DNA of 14,671 bases, from positions 22,061-36,731 of the forward strand of contig PAEO01000015.1 in the NCBI GenBank assembly GCA_002703065.1. The letters are read 5' to 3'. The DNA comes from Flavobacteriaceae bacterium. GTDB lineage: Bacteria > Bacteroidota > Bacteroidia > Flavobacteriales > Flavobacteriaceae. Shown piece by piece: positions 1 through 6,438 of this stretch. The first letter of the stretch is position 1; each line of letters starts with the position of its first letter. A program made the translations under genes and the position numbers. The notes beneath the pieces were generated by a model. It had not been told where the DNA came from. It did not search any database and saw only the letters and a program-made list of their open reading frames with translations.

Positions 1-570
1 TTATATTATCATGTAATTAGAGAAGGTTCTGGATCTAATCCAACTATTGCTGATTCAATTTATGTTTCTTATAAGGGGTTTTTATTTAATAATGAAACTT
101 TTGATTATAGAAAAACACCTGTTTGGCTTGAAGCAAAGAATCTAGTTAAAGGTTTTAAAGAGTTTATTCCAAATTTAAAAAGAGGTGAAATTATAATAAA
201 TAATGATGGGACTTATGAATTCAAAAATTTTGGTATAGGATTCGTTATCATTCCATCAGGTCTAGGTTATTTCCAAAACGGCACTACAATTATACCAGCA
301 TATTCTCCTCTTATATTCTCTGTGGATATGATGACTATTAATGTTACTGATCATGATAACGATAATGTCTTAACCATTAATGAAGATGTGGATGGTGATA
401 GAGATTTTGAGAATGATGATACAGATTCAGACGGCTTTGCTAACTACAGAGATAATGATGATGATGGTGATGGAGTTTTAACAAAAGATGAATTAGACAA
501 GAATAATGATGGAGTTATAGATGATACTGATGGTGATGGTGTTCCAGATTATTTAGACCCAGATAACTAA
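1..570 (+). CDS. FKBP-type peptidyl-prolyl isomerase with C-terminal EF-hand-like repeats (5' partial)
   Basis: The frame is open from the first base, so the N-terminus, including any signal peptide, lies outside the window; 189 residues are visible. Roughly residues 1-110 show the FKBP pattern: a GSG near the start, VSYKGFLFNNETFD, a VKGFKEFIPNLKRGE segment, IPSGLGYFQNG, and IPAYSPLIFSVDM at the end. FKBP enzymes catalyse cis-trans isomerisation of prolyl bonds and, in the periplasm, help proteins fold. The rest (nucleotides 349-570) is an Asp/Asn/Gly-rich tail. It contains 12-residue loops of EF-hand or thrombospondin-type-3 form, such as DHDNDNVLTINE and DDDGDGVLTKDE, with acidic residues at loop positions 1, 3, 5 and 12. 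Calcium binding and export to the periplasm or cell surface are inferred. The stop codon shares bases with the stop of the convergent barrel gene. The domain call is firm; the biological role is not known. Confidence 0.88.
   Translation, partial: LYYHVIREGSGSNPTIADSIYVSYKGFLFNNETFDYRKTPVWLEAKNLVKGFKEFIPNLKRGEIIINNDGTYEFKNFGIGFVIIPSGLGYFQNGTTIIPAYSPLIFSVDMMTINVTDHDNDNVLTINEDVDGDRDFENDDTDSDGFANYRDNDDDGDGVLTKDELDKNNDGVIDDTDGDGVPDYLDPDN
349..570 (+). repeat. Tandem Asp-rich EF-hand/thrombospondin-3-like calcium-binding loops (protein-level repeat)
   Basis: This part of the FKBP gene encodes at least five 12-residue loops of the type D-x-[DN]-x-D-[GN]-x-x-x-x-x-[DE]. The clearest are DHDNDNVLTINE (349-384), DTDSDGFANYRD, DDDGDGVLTKDE, DKNNDGVIDDTD and DTDGDGVPDYLD. 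The first and third match the canonical EF-hand loop best, with Leu at position 8 and Glu at position 12. The others resemble the thrombospondin type 3 or dockerin-like loops common in Bacteroidetes secreted proteins. Calcium binding is inferred from the acidic ligand pattern. Confidence 0.8.
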
Positions 571-1253
571 AATCTATATTTTGCTGATAGCATAGTCATT
601 AGTCCGTCAGTTCGTACAATCTGATTTTTGTTTCCTCCCAAAACTTTTTCAACGTAAACAATTTCTTTTTCTCCAAAACCTTTATTAATCCTAAAATCAA
701 AACTAAGTTTTCCAAAATTTAAAGACATACCATACTGTAGCGTAATGAGTGATTTTTCATATAAATCAGCAATTGACTCATTTTCATTATTCTCAGTGAA
801 ATATACATCAGAGATAAAATTAAAGGCTGGACCTCCAAAAAAACTCAATTTCCCTTGTAATAAATCAAGTCCAACTGTTACAGGGATTTGAATTCTGTTT
901 TCGGAAAATTCATCAACAATTTCTCCCATAATATTCCACGAATATGTTAGATCATACTTACTATTAATTTTTGTATATAAAAATTCAGGTTGTATAAAAA
1001 ATCCACCAAATTTAATTTTTGAATATAGTCCAAAAAAATGACCAGTTTTTTTATCAAAAATATTAAAATCACCATCAGGCTTCCCTTGACTTTGCAAGGC
1101 TTCAATTAGATATGTTTCATTCAAACCGGAATTAAAATTTAATCCTCCTTTAATTCCAAATTCAATTTGGGCACTGGTAGAGCTATAGAACATAAATAAG
1201 ATTAAAAAAAACTTTAATGTAATTAGCTTTTTCTTGAAATTACTTTTTTGCAT
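567..1253 (-). CDS. Outer-membrane beta-barrel protein (PorT/OMP_b-brl type)
   Basis: The 228-residue product begins with a clear signal peptide: a Lys-rich start, a hydrophobic stretch and a likely cleavage after SAQ at about residue 29. The mature part opens with EFGIKGGLNFNSG, the usual opening of small Bacteroidetes porin-like barrels, and alternates aromatic and polar residues (for example FGGFFIQPEFLY, ITLQYGMSLNFGKLSFDFRINKGFGE). It ends with AKYRF, and a terminal Phe is the standard insertion signal for outer-membrane barrels. I infer an 8- to 10-strand barrel of unknown function. The start at 1253 lies inside the upstream transketolase gene (31-base overlap), which suggests co-transcription and perhaps translational coupling. 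A later start would destroy the signal peptide, so this start is preferred. At the 3' end it overlaps the convergent FKBP gene by 4 bases. Confidence 0.85.
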   Translation of the reverse strand: MQKSNFKKKLITLKFFLILFMFYSSTSAQIEFGIKGGLNFNSGLNETYLIEALQSQGKPDGDFNIFDKKTGHFFGLYSKIKFGGFFIQPEFLYTKINSKYDLTYSWNIMGEIVDEFSENRIQIPVTVGLDLLQGKLSFFGGPAFNFISDVYFTENNENESIADLYEKSLITLQYGMSLNFGKLSFDFRINKGFGEKEIVYVEKVLGGNKNQIVRTDGLMTMLSAKYRF

Positions 1254-2179
1254 TTTTCAATTATGTTTTTAGAGTTTAAACCATATTTTTCCATAAGTTC
1301 ACTAGGACTTCCTGATTCACCAAATTTATCCTTAACACCAACAAATTCCATAGGACATACAAAATTATTGACTAAAACTCTTGAAATTGATTCTCCTAAT
1401 CCTCCTATAATATTATGTTCTTCGCATGAAACAATACAGTTAGTTTTAGTAGCTGATTTTAATACAATATCTTTATCCAAAGGTTTAATTGTATGAATAT
1501 TTATAACTTCAGCACTTATACCTAGTTTTGATAACTCTTTTTCAGCTTCCAAAGCCTCCCAAACTAAATGTCCAGTTGCTATTATAGTAACATCATTTCC
1601 TTCAATCAATTTAATTCCTTTACCAATTTCGAAATCAATTGAATATGATGTAAAATTTGGAACCTTGGGTCTACCAAACCTTAAATAAACTGGGCCATTT
1701 ATTTTAGATATAGCTTTTGTCGCTGCTTTTGTTTGACTAAAATCACATGGATTAATAACTGTCATTCCCGGTAACATTTTCATTAATCCAATATCTTCCA
1801 AAATTTGGTGGGTAGCTCCATCTTCACCCAAGGTAATTCCTGCATGAGAAGCACAAATTTTTACATTTTTATCCGAATATGCTATTGATTGTCTAATTTG
1901 ATCATAAACTCTTCCTGTTGAAAAATTAGCAAAAGTTCCTGTATAGGGTATTTTACCACCAATTGTTAAACCTGCAGCTATGCCCATCATATTTGCTTCA
2001 GCAATTCCAACTTGAATAAATCTTTCTGGAAAGTTTTCTTTAAATGCATTCATCTTTAAAGAACCTGTCAAATCTGCGCAAAGAGCTATAATATTTTTAT
2101 TTTCTTTTCCTAGTTCTAGTAAACCTTCACCAAAACCTGACCTAGTATCTACACTCCCAAGATTTTTAAATTTAATCAT
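1223..2179 (-). CDS. tkt: Transketolase, C-terminal subunit
   Basis: The 318-residue protein matches the pyrimidine-binding and C-terminal domains of transketolase, encoded separately from the diphosphate-binding half. Transketolase moves two-carbon ketol units between sugar phosphates in the non-oxidative pentose phosphate pathway, using thiamine diphosphate. Visible signatures are RFIQVGIAEANMMGIAAG, where Glu61 should be the residue that activates the thiamine aminopyrimidine ring; SHAGITLGEDGATHQ at about 111-125, with His112 and His124 placed for phosphosugar binding; and a C-terminal domain from about residue 190 (VTIIATG, IKPLD, SCEEHNIIGGLG). The partner gene lies directly upstream with one base between them, so a heteromeric enzyme made from one mRNA is expected. 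1-Deoxyxylulose-5-phosphate synthase is related, but that enzyme is normally a single long chain, so the split transketolase reading is preferred. Confidence 0.93.
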   Translation of the reverse strand: MIKFKNLGSVDTRSGFGEGLLELGKENKNIIALCADLTGSLKMNAFKENFPERFIQVGIAEANMMGIAAGLTIGGKIPYTGTFANFSTGRVYDQIRQSIAYSDKNVKICASHAGITLGEDGATHQILEDIGLMKMLPGMTVINPCDFSQTKAATKAISKINGPVYLRFGRPKVPNFTSYSIDFEIGKGIKLIEGNDVTIIATGHLVWEALEAEKELSKLGISAEVINIHTIKPLDKDIVLKSATKTNCIVSCEEHNIIGGLGESISRVLVNNFVCPMEFVGVKDKFGESGSPSELMEKYGLNSKNIIEKCKKVISRKS

Positions 2180-2180
2180 A

Positions 2181-3017
2181 CTAATAGTCTTTTATTGTTT
2201 CGGGATTTTGTTTCAGTGCTTCGTCTAATTGTTCGTCATTTGGTGCAACACCGTGCCATTTGTGTGTTCCCATCATAAAATCAACTCCATTACCCATTTC
2301 AGTATCCATAATTATTACAATTGGTTTTCCATTTCCAGTTAAGGTCTTTGCTTTATTCAGTGCTGATTCTATTTCTTCGTAATTATTTCCATTAATATTT
2401 GAAATAACTTCCCAATCAAAAGCTTTAAATTTTTGTTCTAAATTACCTAAGTCTAATACATCGTCAAGAGAACCATCAATTTGTTTTTTGTTGTAATCAA
2501 TAGTACAAATAATGTTGTCTACTTTATTCGCAGAAGCAAACATTATAGCTTCCCAATTTTGACCTTCCTGTAACTCCCCGTCACCATGAAGGCTGTAAAC
2601 AATTTTATCATCTTCATTAAGTTTTTTTGAAAGAGCAGCACCAATAGCCACAGACATTCCTTGGCCTAAAGATCCACTGGCAATTCTAACACCTGGAAGA
2701 TTTTCATGTGTTGTGGGATGCCCTTGCAGTCTTGAATTAATTTTTCTAAAAGTACTGAGTTCCTCTGTAGGGAAATATCCAGCCCTGGATAAAGTAGAGT
2801 AATATACTGGGGATATGTGTCCGTTTGATAGAAAAAATATATCTTCATTGATACCATCCATTTTAAATTCATTATTTCTATCCATCACGCTAAAGAAAAG
2901 TGCTACAAAAAACTCAACGCAGCCTAGAGATCCACCTGGATGTCCAGAATTAACTGCATTTACCATTCTTAAAATATCGCGTCTAATTTGGTAAATTAAT
3001 TTTTGGTGATATTTCAT
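2181..3017 (-). CDS. tkt: Transketolase, N-terminal (thiamine diphosphate-binding) subunit
   Basis: The 278-residue protein is the N-terminal half of a two-gene transketolase. The thiamine diphosphate/Mg motif runs from GDGELQEGQNWEA at residue 145 to the Asn at 176 (CTIDYNK); Asp146 and Asn176 should bind the metal. Other conserved points are SGHPGG (His26), SNGHISP (His67), LQGHP (His100), GSLGQGMSVAIGAA and THKWHG near the C-terminus. The length fits split transketolases of Bacteroidetes and Firmicutes; single-chain enzymes are about 650 residues. It is first in a minus-strand group with the C-terminal subunit and a barrel protein. A promoter-like box lies only 4 bases upstream of the ATG, and the divergent gene is tgt. 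Confidence 0.94.
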   Translation of the reverse strand: MKYHQKLIYQIRRDILRMVNAVNSGHPGGSLGCVEFFVALFFSVMDRNNEFKMDGINEDIFFLSNGHISPVYYSTLSRAGYFPTEELSTFRKINSRLQGHPTTHENLPGVRIASGSLGQGMSVAIGAALSKKLNEDDKIVYSLHGDGELQEGQNWEAIMFASANKVDNIICTIDYNKKQIDGSLDDVLDLGNLEQKFKAFDWEVISNINGNNYEEIESALNKAKTLTGNGKPIVIIMDTEMGNGVDFMMGTHKWHGVAPNDEQLDEALKQNPETIKDY

Positions 3018-3021
3018 AATC

Positions 3022-3055
3022 CAAAAATAGATTCAAACTTTTTAACGAAACTCAA
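3022..3055 (-). promoter_or_regulatory. Candidate Bacteroidetes promoter for the transketolase genes
   Basis: On the minus strand a TATTTTTG box (3022-3029) fits the TAnnTTTG -7 element described for Bacteroidetes. A TTG (3053-3055) lies 23 bases upstream of it, within the TTG-N17-23-TAnnTTTG range reported for Flavobacterium. Only GATT separates the box from the ATG at 3017, so transcription would start at or next to the start codon. The box is seen directly; promoter function is inferred, and such boxes also arise by chance in A/T-rich DNA. Confidence 0.4.
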
Positions 3056-3128
3056 AATAAAATTAAACTTATCAACTAATATTTAATTTTAATTAACAAG
3101 ATTAATAAAATAGAATATTTAGATGAAT

Positions 3129-3136
3129 TATATTTG
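3129..3136 (+). promoter_or_regulatory. Candidate -7 promoter box for tgt
   Basis: TATATTTG matches the Bacteroidetes TAnnTTTG -7 element and lies 7 bases before the tgt ATG at 3144. I see no TTG at the usual -33 distance, so this is weaker than the divergent transketolase promoter. If used, it would give an mRNA with almost no leader. The 126-base divergent spacer (3018-3143) otherwise holds only A/T-rich sequence. Confidence 0.3.
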
Positions 3137-3143
3137 ATATTCA

Positions 3144-4274
3144 ATGCAGTTTTCATTAATAAAAGAAGATAAAGATTCTAAAGCTCGTTTGGGTGAAATA
3201 CTTACATCTCACGGAAAATTTGAGACACCTATTTTCATGCCAGTTGCTACATCTGCAGCAATTAAAGGTGTCCATGTCAAAGATCTCAATGAAAGTATCT
3301 CACCAGATGTTATACTTTCAAATACATATCATTTGTACTTAAGGCCTGGTCCTGAAATTTTAGAAAATGCTGGCGGAATACACAAATTTATGAATTGGGA
3401 AAAAAATATTTTAACAGATAGTGGAGGCTATCAAGTTTATTCTCTTTCAAATAACAGAAAAATTAATGAAGATGGAGTTAAGTTTAAGTCACATATTGAT
3501 GGCTCATACCATTTCTTTAATCCTGAAAAAGCTATTGATATACAGAGATCAATTGGTGCTGATATTATAATGGCATTTGATGAGTGTACGCCATATCCTT
3601 GTGAAAAAGCATACGCTCAATCTTCAATGCAATTAACACATGAATGGTTAGATAGGTGTATAAATAGATTTAATGAAACAAAATGTAAATATTCTCATAA
3701 TCAGGTTTTATTTCCTATAGTTCAAGGTGGAATGCATAAAGACTTAAGAGTAGAATCAGCAAAATTTATTTCTTCAAAAGATTTGCCAGGTAATGCAATA
3801 GGTGGTTTATCAGTTGGTGAACCTCATGAAATTATGTACGAAATTTCTGAAGTTGTGTGTGGTATTCTTCCAATTCAAAAACCCAGATATCTAATGGGTG
3901 TAGGAACACCTGTAAATTTAATTGAAAATATTAGTCTTGGCATAGATATGTTTGATTGTGTCATGCCAACAAGAAATGCGAGAAATGGAATGCTTTTTAC
4001 GTCAGAAGGCACAATCAATATAAAAAATGAAAAATGGAAAAATGATCACAGTATGATCGACCTCAATGGAAATACTTTTGTTGATAACTCTTACACCAAA
4101 GCATACTTAAGGCATTTATTTTCAATAAATGAAAATTTAGGTAAACAGATAGCCACAATACATAATTTAGGTTTTTATAAATGGATCATTGAAAAAGCCA
4201 AAGAAGAAATTAAAAGAGATAATTTTTTATCTTGGAAAAATAAAATTATTAATAAACTCGATCAGAGGCTTTAA
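3144..4274 (+). CDS. tgt: Queuine tRNA-ribosyltransferase (tRNA-guanine transglycosylase)
   Basis: The 376-residue protein swaps guanine 34 of tRNAs with GUN anticodons for the queuosine precursor preQ1. It shows the whole family pattern: ETPIFMPVATSAAIKGV near the N-terminus, SNTYHLYLRPG, LTDSGGYQVYSLS with Asp92 as a base-binding/catalytic residue, AFDECTP (Asp146, Cys148), GNAIGGLSVGE, and MFDCVMPTRNARNG with Asp271 as the expected nucleophile. The C-terminal region YLRHLFSINENLGKQIATIHNL matches the segment that normally carries the zinc site. However, the usual CxCxxC cysteines are absent (MIDLNGNTFVDNSYTKAYL instead), while the His of TIHNL (340) remains. From memory, other Bacteroidetes Tgt proteins also lack them, so this looks like a lineage trait and not decay. 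It overlaps the following permease gene by one base (TAATG), implying coupled translation. Confidence 0.96.
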   Translation: MQFSLIKEDKDSKARLGEILTSHGKFETPIFMPVATSAAIKGVHVKDLNESISPDVILSNTYHLYLRPGPEILENAGGIHKFMNWEKNILTDSGGYQVYSLSNNRKINEDGVKFKSHIDGSYHFFNPEKAIDIQRSIGADIIMAFDECTPYPCEKAYAQSSMQLTHEWLDRCINRFNETKCKYSHNQVLFPIVQGGMHKDLRVESAKFISSKDLPGNAIGGLSVGEPHEIMYEISEVVCGILPIQKPRYLMGVGTPVNLIENISLGIDMFDCVMPTRNARNGMLFTSEGTINIKNEKWKNDHSMIDLNGNTFVDNSYTKAYLRHLFSINENLGKQIATIHNLGFYKWIIEKAKEEIKRDNFLSWKNKIINKLDQRL

Positions 4275-5350
4275 TGAAAATTATTGATATATACATTATT
4301 AAAAAGTTCATAAAAACATTTTTAACTATGTTTTTATTATTTATTCCAATAGGTATTCTAGTTGATGTTTCTGAAAAAGTTGATAAGTTTAAAGAACATG
4401 ATTTAAGTATTAACCAAATACTTGAATATTATTCGGATTTTATATGGTATTATGGATATTTTTTAGTACCAATATTTGTTTTTTTATCTGTGATTTGGTT
4501 TACTTCAAAACTTTCAAGTAATTCAGAAGTAATTGCTATCTTGAGTTCAGGTATATCATTTAATAGATATATGCAACCATTTTTAATTTCCGGGGTACTT
4601 ATTTCTCTTATCACCTTTTATTCAGGAATGTATATAGTTCCAGAAAAGAATAAAAGCTTTAATGAATTTCAGTATCAATATTTAAGTAAGAATAAAAAAG
4701 ACAGGAATGTTACAAAACTTTATAAGCAAATCGGAGAAAATGATTTTATATATGTAAGTTCTTACAACCCAACAAGGGCACAAGCATATAATTTTTCCTA
4801 TGAAGTTTTTGAAGATAATATTTTAAAAGAAAAAATTTTTGCAAGAAATATTAGATGGGTTGAGGAGGATAGCACATATAGATTAACTGATTATTTTAAA
4901 AGATATTACAGTAACGAACTAGAATTTATATATACTAAAAAGATTCTCGATACTGTATTTAATTTTAAAATCGATGATTTATCCCCAGTTAATTATCAAG
5001 CTAAAACCCTAAATCTACATGATTTAAATAAATTTATTGATTCGGAGAGAGCTAGCGGATCGCCACTTTTATCAAGCCATATCTTAGAACGGAACAAGCG
5101 ATATTCTTTACCAATAACTGTATTAATTTTAACAATTTTGGCGGTAGCAGTGGCTTCTGCCAAAAAGAGAGGAGGTATTGGTTTAAATCTAGCTGTCGGA
5201 ATAATTCTAGCTTTTATTTTTATTTTTTTTGATAAACTTTTTTCAGTTTTGGTTTCTAAATCTGAAATAAATCCAAACATAGGAGCTTGGCTACCTAACT
5301 TTTTATTTCTATTTGTAACATTATATATTATCAAAGTTGTAAGAAAGTGA
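4274..5350 (+). CDS. LptF/LptG-family lipopolysaccharide export permease
   Basis: The 358-residue inner-membrane protein has the YjgP/YjgQ (LptF/LptG) layout: three N-terminal membrane segments (about 12-33, 58-80 and 98-123), a large periplasmic beta-rich region (about 125-270), and three C-terminal segments (about 278-296, 301-321, 330-355). Family-like stretches are IIDIYIIKKFIKTFL at the start, SNSEVIAILSSGISFNRYMQP after the second helix, and RYSLPITVLILTILAVAVASAKKRGGIG entering the last helices. These proteins form the transmembrane part of the LptB2FG transporter that extracts LPS from the inner membrane and passes it to the LptC/A/D bridge. Placement after tgt fits a common Bacteroidetes arrangement. 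LptF and LptG cannot be told apart safely from one sequence, so no gene symbol is given. Confidence 0.9.
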   Translation: MKIIDIYIIKKFIKTFLTMFLLFIPIGILVDVSEKVDKFKEHDLSINQILEYYSDFIWYYGYFLVPIFVFLSVIWFTSKLSSNSEVIAILSSGISFNRYMQPFLISGVLISLITFYSGMYIVPEKNKSFNEFQYQYLSKNKKDRNVTKLYKQIGENDFIYVSSYNPTRAQAYNFSYEVFEDNILKEKIFARNIRWVEEDSTYRLTDYFKRYYSNELEFIYTKKILDTVFNFKIDDLSPVNYQAKTLNLHDLNKFIDSERASGSPLLSSHILERNKRYSLPITVLILTILAVAVASAKKRGGIGLNLAVGIILAFIFIFFDKLFSVLVSKSEINPNIGAWLPNFLFLFVTLYIIKVVRK

Positions 5351-5381
5351 TGAATACTTTAATTTTGATTAAATTTTTTTG

Positions 5382-6335
5382 ATGGAGTATTTAGATTTTG
5401 AATTACCTCTTAAAGAATTAGAGAATCAACTTGAAAAGTGTAATGAAATTCGGAATGAGAGTAAGGTTGATGTAAAAGACACTTACAAAAATCTTAAAGC
5501 GAAGATTGAAAAAACAAAAAAAAATATATATTCAAATCTTACTCCGTGGCAAAGGGTACAAATATCTAGGCATCCATCAAGGCCTTACACGCTAGATTAT
5601 ATCAATGCATTAACTGACGGTAATTTTCTTGAACTACACGGCGATAGAAATATTTCAGATGATAAAGCAATGATTGGAGGACTAGGAAAAATTAATAATC
5701 AATCTTTTATGTTTATTGGACAGCAGAAAGGCAATAATATTAAAACTAGACAGTATAGAAACTTTGGGATGGCTAACCCTGAGGGATATAGAAAAGCTTT
5801 AAGGCTAATGAAGTCAGCTGAAAAATTTAAAATTCCAATTATCACTTTGATAGATACACCAGGAGCTTACCCAGGTATAGAGGCTGAGGAAAAAGGACAA
5901 GCAGAGGCAATTGCAAGAAATTTATTTGAGATGTTTTCTTTGAAAACACAAATAATTTGTATTGTAATAGGAGAGGGTGCATCAGGTGGTGCTCTTGGAA
6001 TTGGAATTGGTGATAAAGTTATGATGTTAGAAAACACTTGGTATTCGGTGATTTCACCTGAATCTTGTTCGTCAATTTTGTGGAGAAGTTGGGATTATAA
6101 GGAAAAAGCAGCTGAAGCACTCAAACTCACTCCACAGGACATGAAAAAAAATAAGTTGATTGATAAAATTATCAAAGAACCTCTAGGTGGTGCTCATCAA
6201 AATAGAGAAAAAGTTTTTAACACAGTAAAAAATGAAATTTTACAATCATTTAAAGAACTTAAATCTATTTCAATATCATCTTTACTCAAGAAAAGATCGG
6301 ACAGATACATTTCAATGGGAGTTTTTTCTGATTAA
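5382..6335 (+). CDS. accA: Acetyl-CoA carboxylase carboxyltransferase, alpha subunit
   Basis: The 317-residue protein is the alpha half of the carboxyltransferase that moves CO2 from biotin to acetyl-CoA, giving malonyl-CoA for fatty-acid synthesis. The N-terminal helical part contains [14 protein letters not shown], then [22 protein letters not shown] (about 53-74) and [18 protein letters not shown]. The crotonase-fold core has [56 protein letters not shown] (157-180) and [15 protein letters not shown] (197-211), whose backbone NH groups form the oxyanion hole. The C-terminal part has [11 protein letters not shown] and PLGGAHQN. Length and motifs are normal. I start at the ATG at 5382; a TTG three bases earlier would add one residue and is less likely. 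It lies 31 bases after the permease gene on the same strand and is probably co-transcribed with it. Confidence 0.97.
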   Translation: MEYLDFELPLKELENQLEKCNEIRNESKVDVKDTYKNLKAKIEKTKKNIYSNLTPWQRVQISRHPSRPYTLDYINALTDGNFLELHGDRNISDDKAMIGGLGKINNQSFMFIGQQKGNNIKTRQYRNFGMANPEGYRKALRLMKSAEKFKIPIITLIDTPGAYPGIEAEEKGQAEAIARNLFEMFSLKTQIICIVIGEGASGGALGIGIGDKVMMLENTWYSVISPESCSSILWRSWDYKEKAAEALKLTPQDMKKNKLIDKIIKEPLGGAHQNREKVFNTVKNEILQSFKELKSISISSLLKKRSDRYISMGVFSD

Positions 6336-6438
6336 AATATGTCTATCAACAGTTTTCTTACACTTATTAACATTTAATTGTTACCTCTTATCTTCTAAGA
6401 TTAATTCATTTTATTGAATGATTTAATAAGTTAGTAGT

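Noticed and set aside
4996..5334. Minus-strand open frame of 112 codons inside the LptF/LptG-family gene
   Set aside because: Fully opposite the conserved C-terminal helices of the permease; basic low-complexity translation typical of a shadow.
5379..5381. TTG start for accA three bases before the ATG
   Set aside because: It adds only one Met and the adjacent ATG at 5382 is the stronger start; no family alignment point supports the TTG.
6364..6372. TTATTAACA-like sequence as a DnaA box near dnaB
   Set aside because: It lacks the central CC of the TTATCCACA consensus, is single, and there is no cluster, unwinding element or origin-type gene context.
6340..6378. Short frame MSINSFLTLINI in the accA-dnaB spacer
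   Set aside because: Twelve codons in A/T-rich DNA with no stalling motif, codon run or structure; expected by chance.
6388..6420. ATTCA-TTTTAT-TGAAT hairpin as a terminator after accA
   Set aside because: The stem is only five mostly A/T pairs and lacks a following T-run, so it is too weak to call.
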